From SKKY01 sp965228015 (GTDB taxonomy: Bacteria > Bacillota > Peptococcia > Peptococcales > SKKY01): a stretch of 64,000 nucleotides of DNA. How positions within the stretch are numbered: the first letter of the stretch is position 1; every line of letters begins with the position of its first letter. Both the position numbers and the translations under genes were made by a program. The stretch spans positions 1,550,001-1,614,000 of the forward strand of contig OZ245787.1 of assembly GCA_965228015.1 (NCBI GenBank), read 5' to 3'. Shown one piece after another: positions 8,813 to 18,802 of the stretch. The notes beneath the pieces are model-generated. The model was not told where the DNA came from. It did not search any database and worked only from the letters and a program-made list of their open reading frames with translations.

Positions 8813-11170
8813 TTGAAAAGTAAAATAAGAAAAATAGGTTCGTTATTAATTTTAGTATTTTTTTTGTTACAAGTATAATAACTGGATTTTCAATAGAACC
8901 TGTAAATAATGAAATATACTCATTAACTCGTCAGGGAATTATTAATAATTATAATGCTTACCAAGATGATAAAGCTTATGATTCAGGTTGGGGTAATTTT
9001 AGTGCTTTTGATTTTTATGTATTAAAGAAAACTGGTATTGATTTAGCCAGTTGGGAAAGAAATGAAACAAATATTATTAATGAGGCTAAGTCTTCAATTA
9101 GCACAGCTATAGCAAATCCAGGAGGTTTAAGTGCTAAAAGATTGGCACAAGAGCATTTAGCAGCAAAGGAAATAGAAGAATCTGCTAATGCAAATGAGTT
9201 ATTAACGATTCTGGAAGCTAGAAAAGTAGCAAATGAAAATGGTGATGGATCATTTGACAGCAATATTTTTTCTTATTTGCCGGCTCTTGAAGCATTGGGC
9301 AGAGCAGGTAGTTTGGGAACATTTGCAACAGGAGATACTTTAACTTTTGTATTAGAAAATCAAACAGAAGATGGATATTGGGGCAGTGCCTGGGGTGCAG
9401 ATTTTATTTCAACTGCCCAAGGGATTAGAACTCTCCATTATTTTAAGGACTATACTTCCGGAGAACAGCCAACAACTATTAATACAGCTATTCAGGAAGG
9501 TCTTGCTTGGGTTAAAACCCAGCAAAATTCAAATGGAAGTTTCCCGAATAGTACTGACTTTGCCTGGGATGATCAAGTAGTTGATACTTCAGAGGTTGTT
9601 TTGACACTTAAATTACTGGGAATCGACCCTGAGAGTGATGACTGGAAAACAAGTGGTAAAAGTGGTGTGGATTATCTTCTAAATGATGCAAAGAATGAAG
9701 ATAGTACTTTTAGACCTAATAAAAATATTCCTGCTAATACCTCTTTTATTGATGCAATGCTGAAGATCGGTGCTTATTCTACTCAAAACTTGTATGTCCA
9801 GGGGCTGTATCCAGTGGCAAGCGATGCTAATACACCCGGACAAGGTGAACTCCTATAACTCAAAGCATATCAGTTACAATTTCAGTTACAGGTAAAAATG
9901 GAAGTTTGTATAGCGGAACGGTTAGTCTTGCTCAAAGTGATACCCATGGTCAAAACCCGGTGGGGCTTTGGACAAAACAGGATTAAGCTACCAATATGAT
10001 TCAACAGATTATATTCATACAATTTCTGAACAAGGGCCAGAGGGATTAAATGGATGGATGTATAAAGTAAATGGTGTCAGCCCTGATGCTAGTGCTATAA
10101 ATTATTCTCTTTCTGATGGTGATTTTGTTGAATGGTTTTACAGTACTGATCCAGGAAATATTGCAGGTGTTGGGGTAATAAATCCTCTCCAACAGCAGCA
10201 GGAAAAATCAGAAAAAGCAGAAAAAGACCTAATACAAACAATGGAACAAGGGAATAAACCTGTTTTATCATTAAAAGATCTTGCTGTTGATAGTGTTTCT
10301 ATTACTAAAGAAACAATCAAGGATCTTTTTGAAAAAGAAAAACAATTATCACTAGAAAGTGAAAAAGCTAAACTAAATCTTGATCTTAATAAAATTCTTT
10401 CAAAAGAAATTAAAGAAGAAATAGCAAAGGGAAATGGAAGTATTGACTTTGGAATTAAAGAACTGGGAATATCAGATTCCCAAAAAATACTGGATCAGGT
10501 AAAAGAGAATAATTCAGCGGTTTTTGATATAAGCTTGGGTGTTTTTCAATTTGAAATTACTTTAAAAACAACTTTTGGAGATGGATCTGAATCATCAGAA
10601 AAAATAACATCTTTTGAAGCTCCAGTACCTGTGGCAATTGATCTTTCAAGTGTTTCTTTAACCAAAGAAGATATAGATAAATTATCTGCTGTTAGATACA
10701 AAGAGGAAAATGGTGAAATAGTAATTGAAAAATTAGGCGGGATCTTTGATCCGGAGAATAAAACATTCACTTTTTATACAGATAAATTTAGTAACTATGG
10801 AGTTATTAAAGATGAGAACCAAAAAAAGATTTTAATGTGGATAGAAGATACAAAGTATCATATTAATTCTTTAGAAAAAGCAATTGATACAGCTCCAGTT
10901 ATTATAGATAACAGAACCATGGTTCCTTTAAGAGCGGTTGGAGAAGCTTTAGGTGCTGAAGTTGAATGGATATCTGCTGGGCATAAAGTTACGGTGGAGT
11001 TAGATTCAACAAAATTGGAGCTAATAATTGGACAAACATCACAAGATCTTGATGTTCCTGCGATGATTATTAATTTAAGAACCCTTATACCATTAAGGTG
11101 TGTTTCTGAAAAATTAGGATCATTAGTAGAATGGTCAGCAGAAGATAAATCTATTCTGATTATAAGATAA
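8813..11170 (+). pseudogene. Secreted transcobalamin/intrinsic-factor-like protein A
   Basis: Start TTG 8813 with AAGGAGGT seven bases upstream. Order: signal peptide; an alpha/alpha-barrel of prenyltransferase-like repeats (ENQTEDGYWG, TQQNSNGSFPN, with conserved aromatic Gly-rich turns); a DUF4430 domain (GTVSLAQSDTHG, LNGWMYKVNG, GDFVEWFYS); a Lys/Glu-rich middle region; and a C-terminal copper-amine-oxidase-N-like repeat pair (TMVPLRAVGEALGAEVEW, RTLIPLRCVSEKLG) that usually serves as a surface anchor. The barrel plus DUF4430 order is that of human intrinsic factor and transcobalamin, so cobamide capture is inferred. Lesions: one T missing from the T8 run at 8858 in the signal peptide, a frameshift near 9850, and one G missing near 9963. 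Confidence 0.85.
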
Positions 11171-11178
11171 GAAAATAT

Positions 11179-11236
11179 AAACACCAATAGCAAAGCAACC
11201 CCTGTTTTCACGGGGGAAGCTTTGCTATTGGTGTTT
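11179..11236. terminator. Long hairpin between protein A and the DUF4430 lipoprotein gene
   Basis: An 18-bp perfect stem (AAACACCAATAGCAAAGC with its complement) is topped by a second short G/C stem (CCCCTG/CGGGGG). No clear T tract follows in the downstream direction, so it may be a partial terminator, an RNA-processing site or mRNA stabiliser that sets the ratio of the secreted protein to the transporter. Confidence 0.6.
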
Positions 11237-11247
11237 AGAGGCGAAAC

Positions 11248-12179
11248 ATGAAAAAACAGTAATCTTCCTTCTAATTTTATTCATATTAATATTATCTGGA
11301 TGTTCAGCAGATAATATTAATGATGGAAAATCTTTGGATACGGTAAAACTAATAATTAGTAAAGATTATGGACAAGAGGTTCTTTATGATAAAGATTTGC
11401 CGTGGAGAAAAAATATGACCGTAATGGACCTGCTTTCAATATCAGAGTTAAAACTGGATCTTTCTTACGGAGGAACTTTTATTAATGGCATAGCTGGGAA
11501 TGTTTCAGTTAATGACAGTAAAAGTAACAGGAGGATGGACTGGCTTTTCTTTGTAAATGGAATTTTTGCTGATGTTGGGAGTTTAGATTATTTTCCAAAA
11601 GGTGGAGAAGTAATTTGGCGGGATTATCATTCCTAGGGCTCTAAAAGTGGAACTACTACAGCAGCTATAGGTTTCTTGCCGTCATTGACGGAGTATGGAT
11701 ATTCAGACTCTATCAAACCGACATATTTTTATTTTAATGAAGCTGATTCAATTCTTTTGAAAGAAGAAAAATTAATTAGAGATATATCTAACTGGGAAAG
11801 TGATGAAAAGGATAAAGAAGTTGGACCCAAAATTATATTTGGAAAATGGCAGACCTTAAGTGAAATTCTTGAGCTAAGAGAAATTAATCAAGACTATAGA
11901 AAAGCGGGTTTGTTTGGCACTATCTCAGAAGAGGATTCTTTATTGCTCATGGATTATAAATTTAACCCTCTTGAAGAATACAAGGAAAATGCGGGATATA
12001 TTTTTGCGGTAGGACAATATAGTGGAGATAATTCTCCTGATATTATAGTTACAGGGATAGATGAGGCAGGTTACGAAAGTGCTAAAGATATTTTTTTAAA
12101 TTATCCCGAAAAAATTAATGGGAAATATAGTGTTGCAATAATTAATGGTGAAGTAATATCTTTGCCATTAAAGAACTGA
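11248..12179 (+). pseudogene. DUF4430 lipoprotein
   Basis: Joined frames give a lipoprotein of about 310 residues. ATG 11248 opens a signal peptide ending in the lipobox LSGC; a DUF4430 domain follows (LPWRKNMTVMDLL, GGTFINGIAG, DWLFFVNGIFADVG, then GGEVIWRDYH). The C-terminal part (GQYSGDNSPDIIVTGIDEAG) looks like the extra domain of DUF4430 lipoproteins. Position between the barrel protein and the permease suggests membrane-anchored handover of cobamide. Lesions: an A6 run at the fourth codon that needs seven A, and TAG at 11634, most simply a Trp codon (RDYHSW). It was probably co-transcribed with the ECF genes. Confidence 0.8.
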
Positions 12180-12186
12180 GGCGGAA

Positions 12187-13065
12187 ATGTATACTTTTAT
12201 AGATAAAGACACTTTTCTTCACAAAGTTCATCCTTTAACTTTGATACTATATATTTTTTCAGTGTGTTCTTTTGCATTGATTTTTTTCTCATCCTATATA
12301 TTTATTTATAATATTTTTTGCTCTTTTAAGTGTAATCTGGGCTACAGATATAATAAAGGAATGGTTAATCTATTTTAAAATGAGTTTAATTTTTATAGTA
12401 ATAATCACTTTAGTAAATGGAGTTGTTGTTCAAGCAGGCTCAACCGTTCTTCTCTGGGGCCTAGGATACCAGGTCTGGGAAAAATTAGAATAACGTATGA
12501 AGCAATCTTTTTTTCTTTTACTATGGGAATTAGATTGATGATTGTCATAAGTGTTTTTTGTATATTGACTTACGTTTTAAATCCAGACCGGGGCCTACAA
12601 TTGTTTGGTTTAGTTGGTAAAAACACTGCATTGGTATTAACCTTATCAATACGGTTGTTCCCATTGTTATTGAGTGATTTTAAAAGAATTTATGACGTCC
12701 AGCTTTGTCGGGGAACTCGATATGACGGTAATTTAAGATCAAAAATAAAAAACTATATTCCAGTAATCAATGCAGTAATTTTATCTAGTTTAGAGAGATC
12801 TTTTCAATTAGCAGAAACATTGCAGGCAAGGGGATGTGGAACTGGGAAAAGAAGCAAGTTAAAAAAAGATTTTTATAGGCCAAGAGATATTTTGCTTATT
12901 ACTACTACAATTATTGCAATTATTTTTGGAATAGTAATACATTTTTATGGAGAGGGTACTTATATTTTTTACCCTCTGTTACAGAAAATTGATAATAAAG
13001 ATTTTATCATATCCTTGCTTTTGGGCAGTCTCTTTGCTACACCGGCATTATTAAATTGGGGGTAG
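12187..13065 (+). pseudogene. ecfT: ECF transporter transmembrane component EcfT
   Basis: The T component couples the two ATPases to the vitamin-binding S component. ATG 12187 follows the lipoprotein stop by seven bases with GAGGCGGAA upstream. It starts with the family opening DTFLHKVHPLTL, has five predicted membrane segments, and carries the two coupling-helix motifs, here LQARGCG and the earlier QLCRGTRYD region. Lesions: a frameshift near 12305, and one near 12458 where a G run in CTCTGGGGCC is one short (TGG GGG CCT AGG restores WGPRIPGLGKIRITYEA). The end overlaps the ATPase gene by ten bases. Confidence 0.85.
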
Positions 13066-14742
13066 AAAAGATTTCATTTTTTAAAATTAAAGATTTAAAT
13101 TATTTTTATCCTGAACAACAGGGGACTGCCTTAAAAAATATTAATTTAGAAATTGAAGAAGGAGACTTCGTTTTATTAGCGGGAGGCTCTGGAAGTGGGA
13201 AATCTACACTTGTAAAGGCAATTGCTGGTTTAGTTCCTGAATTTTATGGCGGAAAAGTAAGTGGAGAAATAACTATAAATAACAAAAATATTTATGAATT
13301 TAACAGAAGGGATTTAGTGCAAAAAAGTAGGTATAGTTTTTCAAGATCCTGAAACACAGCTTGTTATGACAAAAGTTGAAGATGAGATTGCCTTCGGATT
13401 AGAGAATGTTGCTTTAAACGAAAATCTTATTCGGAGAAGAATCTTTGAGGTTTCTGGTGCCTTAGCCTTAAACCCCTTCCTATGTAAAAATGTTCCATAT
13501 TTATCAGGTGGTTTAAAACAAAAGATTGCTTTAGCTTCAATTTTAGCAATGCAGCCAGATATATCAATACTAGACGAACCTACCTCTCAGTTGGATCCAG
13601 TTGCGGGAGAGGAAATATTAACAATAATAAGAAGACTTAATAAAGAAAACGGGATAACCGTTATTTTAATTGAACAGAGATTAGAGAGATGCTTTCATTT
13701 GGCAGACAGGTTTGTATTTATTGAAAAAGGAGAAATAAAACTTAACACCAAGAATGTGAACATGGTAAATAATTGGGTTAGAAGTGAGCGCAGTCCCTTT
13801 GTACCACCCATAGTCAGACTTTTCTCAGAAATAGGTTGTTCGAAAATCCCTTTGACCGTTAAAGAAGGGAAAAAGTACTTGAAAAATATTAGGAGTAATA
13901 TAGAAATAAATAATATTGAAGTTAATAGTATAGAAATGGATAAAGAAAAAATTTAACTCCTGTTATTAAAGTGGACAATCTTTGGTTTATTTATGAGAAT
14001 GGGGAAGAAGCTCTGAGAAATATAAGCCTTAAAATTTTTCAAGGAGAATTCTTGGTTGTAATGGGGGATAACTCTGCCGGAAAGACTACTTTTATAAAAA
14101 ATATCAATGGTCTTTTGACCCCTTCAAGAGGAAGTGTAAAACTTTGGGGTAAAGATGGGGTTAACTTTAAAAAAGAAGACATTTTTAAAAAGATAGCATA
14201 TTTATCTCAGAATCCAAATGATTATCTTTTTAAAGAGACGGTAGAGGATGAATTAATCTTTACACAAAATAATTTTAATTGTCTTAATGAAGAGGTTAGA
14301 AGAAAACTATTATTAAAGTTGGGGTTGGAAGAAAAAACCTTAGAAAATCCAAGAGGTTTAAGCTCTGGTGAACGTCAACGTGTAACTCTTGCTTCAATAC
14401 TTGTAAGTAATCCAGAAATAATAATTTTGGATGAGCCCACAAGAGGATTAGATTATGACTTGAAAAAAGTGTTAGGAGATTTACTTCTTGACTTACAAAA
14501 AAGAAGGAATAACAATAGTTATGATTACTCATGATGTTGAATTTGCTGCAGAATATGGAGAAAAAATAGCCTTAATGAGCAGAGGAGAGATAATAGCTTA
14601 GGGGAAAAAAGAAGAGATATTAAGCGGTTCAAACTTCTATTCCCCTCAGATTAGCAAATTGTTTAAGAATATTAACAATAGAATTGTTACGTTAAAAGAA
14701 GGAAAAAGATTTTTAGAAGAAATAGGGGGATTCAATGAATAA
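13056..14742 (+). pseudogene. ecfA: Fused double ATPase of the ECF transporter (EcfA1-EcfA2)
   Basis: Two ABC ATPase domains appear to be one gene, as in YkoD-type proteins. First domain: Walker A GGSGSGKST, Q loop VFQDPETQL, signature LSGGLKQK, Walker B ISILDEPTS. Second domain: Walker A GDNSAGKTT, Q loop LSQNPNDYLF, signature LSSGERQR, Walker B IIILDEPTRG, switch His in ITHDVEF. The apparent stop between them at about 13954 vanishes if the A run is one longer (EKNLTPVIKVDNLW). Other lesions: extra A near 13325, extra A near 14505, and TAG at 14599 (Gln likely). Start TTG 13056 overlaps ecfT. Confidence 0.85.
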
Positions 14743-15982
14743 TATAAATAAAAAAATTATAAAGGTGTTTCTGTTAGTATTTATTTTTTCTATATCTATT
14801 TTAGGATTTTCGCAAACTAGCAATGCTAGCACTTCTATTCAGAAAGGTGTTACATATTTAAAAAGTCTTGAAAGTTCTGATAGGGGATTTAGTGAGAAAA
14901 TAGGTGAAAAAAGTAATAGTAGAATAACAGAATGGATAGTTTTAGCTCTTCATGCAAGCGGTGAAAATACTAATAAATATCAGAATTATATTTTGAAAAA
15001 TAGGAAAGTCGAAGAAACTACAGACTATGCAAGAACCTTAATGGCTTTAAAAGCGACTGGTTATAAAGGAAAATTTAAAGGTATTTCTTTGGAAGACAAG
15101 TTATTATCATTTCAAAAAGAAAATGGTCAATTTTCTCAATTTGATAGAGGAGAAAATGAAATGATCAATGCACATATCTGGTCAATTTTAGCATTATACT
15201 CTGCAGAAGTTGATATTCCTAAAAAAGATAAAGCAAAGGATTGGTTGTTAGCCCAGCAAAATAATGATGGTGGTTTTAGCTGGCAGGTTGGAGGGTTAAG
15301 TGACAGCGATAGTACAGGTGTTGCTTTAACGGTATTAATTGCTTTGGGAGAAAATAAGGAAAATTCTTTGCCAGTCAGAAAAGCAATAAGTTATTTAAAG
15401 AATAATAGCCAAAGTAATGGCGGTTTTGCTTCCGGCTTTGCTCCAGAGAATATAGCCAGTACAAGCTGGGCTTTACAAGGATTAATTGCAGCAGGAGAAG
15501 AAATTAACAGCTCATTACTAAACTATATTATCAATTTACAAAAAAAGATGGATCCTTTTTTTGGATGGAGGGAAGAGAATCATCTCAGGCTTTAATGACT
15601 TCCTATGCACTGATGGCTCTAAATGAAAACCATTTCCTGTTAACATTGATTTCAAAAAAATAATAAAACAATAATTTTATATATAAATAATAAAACTGGT
15701 TTAATTGGGAATCAAAGTAAAGAAATGGAAGTTCCTCCAATGCTTGTTAATGGAAGAACAATGGTTCCTTTAAGATTTATTGCTGAAGCTCTTGATGCCC
15801 AAGTTGTTTGGGAAAGCAAAAGTAACAGCGTAACTATAAAGGCTAAAGAGAAAAGTATTTCTTTAAGCAGTCCAGAAATATTTGAAGGAAGAACAATCGT
15901 ACCAGTTAGATATATTTCAGAGACATTTGGAGCTAAAGTAAATTGGGATAGTAAAGATAAGAAGATTACAATAGAATGCTAA
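14735..15982 (+). pseudogene. Secreted transcobalamin-like barrel protein B
   Basis: ATG 14735 overlaps the ATPase gene end by eight bases. It has a signal peptide (VFLLVFIFSISILGF), an alpha/alpha barrel with repeats GVTYLKSLE, SFQKENGQFSQF, AQQNNDGGFSW, NNSQSNGGFASG and LQKKDGSFFW, then a C-terminal copper-amine-oxidase-N-like pair (VPPMLVNGRTMVPLRFIAE, GRTIVPVRYISETFGAKV). Unlike protein A it has no DUF4430, so it could be the barrel half that pairs with the lipoprotein. Lesions: a frameshift in the A7 run at 15540, and a second in the A-rich stretch near 15655. Confidence 0.83.
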
Positions 15983-15998
15983 AATTGGAGGAGTACTC

Positions 15999-16610
15999 TT
16001 GAATTGGGGAATAATAAGTGGAATAATCTTATTCATCTCATTAGGATCATTTTTCATAATGTTTGAGAGATAGAAAAAGACAGCAAAGGAGATTTTATTA
16101 ATTGCTACATTGGCTACTTTAGCAGCAGTATCTAGAGTTCCCTTTGCGGTAATAATGAGTGTTCAACCTACTACTTTTATTGTAATGATTAGTGGTTGTG
16201 CTCTTGGTCCTCATATTGGTTTTATAATTGGTGCTACTGCAGCTCTTGTTTCTAATATATTCTTAGGGCAAGGTCCTTGGACGCCCTGGCAAATGATGGC
16301 CTGGGGTTTTGCCGGATTTTCCACAGGCGTAGTTGAATTAAAAATAGAGAAGTTTAGATTAAGTTCTTTTATTACTATGGCTTTTTTGTGGGGTTATTTA
16401 TTTGGTTGGATAATGAATCTTTGGCATTGGATTGGTTTTGTATATCCTCTTAATCTCAAAACCTTTATTGCGACTTATATTGCAAGTTTTCCATTTGATA
16501 CTCTTCATGCTGTAGGGAACACTTTATTTATTATTTTATTTGGCAATACTGTTTATAAAGTTCTTGATCGCTATAAGAAAAAAATTACTTTCGAGAGGAT
16601 AGAAGAATGA
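15999..16610 (+). pseudogene. ECF transporter substrate-binding S component, probable cobalamin type
   Basis: About 203 residues with six hydrophobic segments; start TTG 15999 seven bases after TTGGAGGAGT. It resembles the ECF S components found with DUF4430 proteins (CALGPHIGFIIGATAALVSN, GQGPWTPWQMMAWGFAG, GWIMNLWHW). Vitamin B12 as the ligand is inferred from the riboswitch and from its neighbours, not from a known ligand residue. One lesion: TAG at 16071 in FERxKKTAKE, most simply Lys or Gln. Translation is coupled to the next gene by an ATGA overlap. Confidence 0.8.
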
Positions 16611-17581
16611 AGAAATTAATAAATTTATCAACTGATAAATGGGATCTGGAGAAATTTGCTGGAGATTATCGGAATATAGAAGACTTTTTAATAAGGAATA
16701 ATATTGATGGTTTAGAAATTATTCAAAGTATTGAGAGGTGGAATCCGAAAAAAATTCCGAAAAAATTAATAAAAGGTCAACATATGACCTTTTGGCCAAT
16801 TTGGCTTGATTTTTGGAGAGAAAAAAACACAGAGTTAATAAGACAATTTGGTAATAAGGAAAGTTATGAAGCCTATTATGGGGGATCAAATAAAGAAATA
16901 TTGACAGAAAGATATAGAGAAGAATTATTATCAGCAAAAGCTATGGAGGCTGAATATGTTGTTTTTCATGTAAGTCACGTTCAACTAGAACATAGTTATA
17001 CCTGGGATTTTTCATACTCTGATTTGGAAGTAATTGAGGCTTTTATTGATTTGTTGAACAAAGCACTTGAAGGCTTGGATATTGATTTTAATATTTTATT
17101 GGAAAATCTTTGGTGGCCAGGTTTTAGTATGCTTAACAAAGTTCTTGCACATAAGTTGATAAAAGAAATAAATTATGACAAGGTTGGATTCGTTTTGGAT
17201 ATTGGTCATATGATGATAACAAATCCCAATTTAATTTCGGAGAAAGAAAGTGTAAATTATCTTTTGGAAAAAGTGGAAAACTTAGGAAGCCTTAAAAACC
17301 TTATTAAAACAGTGCATTTAAATTCATCATTAACAGGGGATTATATAAAAAAAATTCAGAAGGGCTTAATTCCCTTCAATAAAGAAGCGTCTTTTAATGA
17401 TAATTTCTTTAATTCCTTTAAGCATATTTCTAACATTGATAAACATGAACCATTTGAGGACTCAGAAATTACAAAAGTGATTCAAAGTATCAAGCCGGAT
17501 TTTTTGGTTTATGAATTAATAAGTGATAGCCTTGAAGAGTTAGAAGAAAAAGTTAAGATTCAAAATAATATTTTAAGATAA
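16607..17581 (+). CDS. Xylose-isomerase-like TIM-barrel protein
   Basis: A 324-residue protein of the sugar-phosphate isomerase / AP endonuclease 2 superfamily. Seen: LSTDKWDLEKF at the start, VVFHVSHV, NILLENLWWPG (metal-ligand Glu strand), VGFVLDIGHMM (Asp and His ligands), KTVHLNSS, and a final YELISDSLEELEE. The metal-binding outline of the family is preserved. It is the last gene of the cobalamin operon, overlapping the S component by four bases, and the only one of the operon's larger genes with no lesion. A role in modifying or processing an imported cobamide is possible but nothing in the sequence proves it. Confidence 0.75.
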   Translation: MKKLINLSTDKWDLEKFAGDYRNIEDFLIRNNIDGLEIIQSIERWNPKKIPKKLIKGQHMTFWPIWLDFWREKNTELIRQFGNKESYEAYYGGSNKEILTERYREELLSAKAMEAEYVVFHVSHVQLEHSYTWDFSYSDLEVIEAFIDLLNKALEGLDIDFNILLENLWWPGFSMLNKVLAHKLIKEINYDKVGFVLDIGHMMITNPNLISEKESVNYLLEKVENLGSLKNLIKTVHLNSSLTGDYIKKIQKGLIPFNKEASFNDNFFNSFKHISNIDKHEPFEDSEITKVIQSIKPDFLVYELISDSLEELEEKVKIQNNILR

Positions 17582-17598
17582 TGCCGCATTGACCTTTA

Positions 17599-17627
17599 TT
17601 GACCTTTAACCTTAAAGATGTTATAAT
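17599..17627 (+). promoter_or_regulatory. SigA-type promoter upstream of smpB
   Basis: TTGACC and TATAAT are separated by exactly 17 bases. The -35 lies in a tandem repeat of TTGACCTTTA. The expected start site is near 17634, upstream of the 17650 hairpin. Confidence 0.8.
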
Positions 17628-17649
17628 CAGAATAAGGAAAATATTTTAT

Positions 17650-17673
17650 GTGCCCGTTTTCGGGCACTTTTTT
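17650..17673 (+). terminator. Intrinsic terminator in front of smpB
   Basis: GTGCCCG-TTTT-CGGGCAC followed by six T. It ends the cobalamin operon but also lies between the smpB promoter and the smpB start, so it may act as an attenuator. Confidence 0.85.
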
Positions 17674-17690
17674 CGCAGAAGGGTATGGAT

Positions 17691-18137
17691 ATGAGTAAAA
17701 TAATTGTTGATAACAGAAAAGCCAGACATGATTATTTTCTAGTTGAAAAATTTGAGGCAGGGATTGTTCTTGTAGGTACTGAGGTAAAATCTCTCAGAGC
17801 AGGAAGAGCGAATCTTAAAGATAGTTACGCCCAAATTGATGACGGAGAGCTTTATCTTTACAATATGCATATCAGTCCCTACGAACATGGAAGTTTTTCT
17901 AATGTTGATCCAACAAGGAAAAGAAAGCTTTTGATGCACAAAAGGGAAATAATGCGTCTTCTGGGAAAAGTGAAGGAAAAAGGTTTAACCCTGGTTCCTA
18001 CAAAATTATATTTTTTCAATGGCAGGGTGAAGGTTGAAATTGCCCTTGCCCAAGGTAAAAAGCTTCACGATAAAAGAGCTACACAAAAAGAGAAAGACGC
18101 AAAAAGAGAAATAGACAAAGCCATGAAAGCAAGGTAA
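17691..18137 (+). CDS. smpB: SsrA-binding protein SmpB
   Basis: Binds the tRNA-like part of tmRNA and brings it to stalled ribosomes. The 148-residue length is normal. Family motifs: NRKARHDYF, EAGIVLVGTEVKSLR, NLKDSYAQI, ISPYEHGS, and the basic C-terminal tail KLHDKRATQKEKDAKREI. ATG 17691 is preferred over 17685 because AGAAGGG at 17677 then has a seven-base spacing. It lies directly upstream of ssrA. Intact. Confidence 0.96.
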   Translation: MSKIIVDNRKARHDYFLVEKFEAGIVLVGTEVKSLRAGRANLKDSYAQIDDGELYLYNMHISPYEHGSFSNVDPTRKRKLLMHKREIMRLLGKVKEKGLTLVPTKLYFFNGRVKVEIALAQGKKLHDKRATQKEKDAKREIDKAMKAR

Positions 18138-18148
18138 TTTACTATCAT

Positions 18149-18801
18149 GGGGGTGTAATGGTTTCGACGGGGGACAATGGGACCTTAAGAAGCGAGTCGA
18201 GGTGGTATCTGCTCGTTAAACGGTACAAACTAAATTAAACGCTAAAAACGATTACGCTTTAGCTGCCTAGTTGCAGTTAGCCTCTTCCTTCAGCTTGCCT
18301 GTGGTTGAAGACAAGGGGTCACATTTAGCAGGCTACCTTCAGATAACTTCTCTGTAATCTGAAGGAACATTAACAGAGATACCAATGCTGAATCCTGCTT
18401 GTAGGAGCCGGCGGCGGGAAATTTAAATTACAAGCTACGCTCGTAGAAACTTTTGGAACTGGTCTTTCGGACAGGGGTTCGATTCATAAATAGAGTCGCC
18501 CTGCCTGGTGACAGGCAGTGGAAAAATCCGGCTTGATCGGTGAAACCTAAGTTTTGCAGCAATTGCAGAATAAGGCAATACCGAGGTGTATGTGGCGAAA
18601 GCCAACAGCACTGTATCGACTTATAGGCACCGTACAGGTGCACTAGGATGGAAAGCTAAGGGATAACAAGAAGTGTAATAAGTTGATTATCTTAAATATA
18701 CAGCTTCCATAATACGCTGGACAACTTAATATGTAATAAGTTGGTGATATAGTCAGTACCTGCCAGAAATGTAGGGATAGTACGTCCCCTCACCTCCACC
18801 A
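18149..18801 (+). ncRNA. ssrA: tmRNA, interrupted by a group I intron
   Basis: The 5' end GGGGGTG pairs with CACCTCC before the encoded 3' ACCA, forming the acceptor stem; GGTTTCGACGGGGG follows as in other tmRNAs. The tag reading frame at 18241-18270 codes AKNDYALAA then TAG. The T arm starts as AGGGGTTCGAT at 18473-18483 but its 3' strand (TCCCCT) resumes only at 18785, after 301 intervening bases. Removal of these restores TTCGATTCCCCT and a normal T stem-loop. Confidence 0.95.
18484..18784 (+). other. Group I intron in the T loop of tmRNA
   Basis: Splice rules fit: the 5' exon ends in T (GGTTCGAT), the intron ends in G (AGTACG), and an internal guide GTCG at about 18495 pairs with exon CGAT including the required G-U at the splice site. 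The core holds a P7-like pair, GACT in TATCGACTTATAG and AGTC in GATATAGTC, the latter being a typical 3' conserved segment. About 301 bases, no ORF inside. Insertion of group I introns at this tmRNA site is, to my knowledge, known from other bacteria. Self-splicing activity is inferred. Confidence 0.85.
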
Positions 18802-18802
18802 A

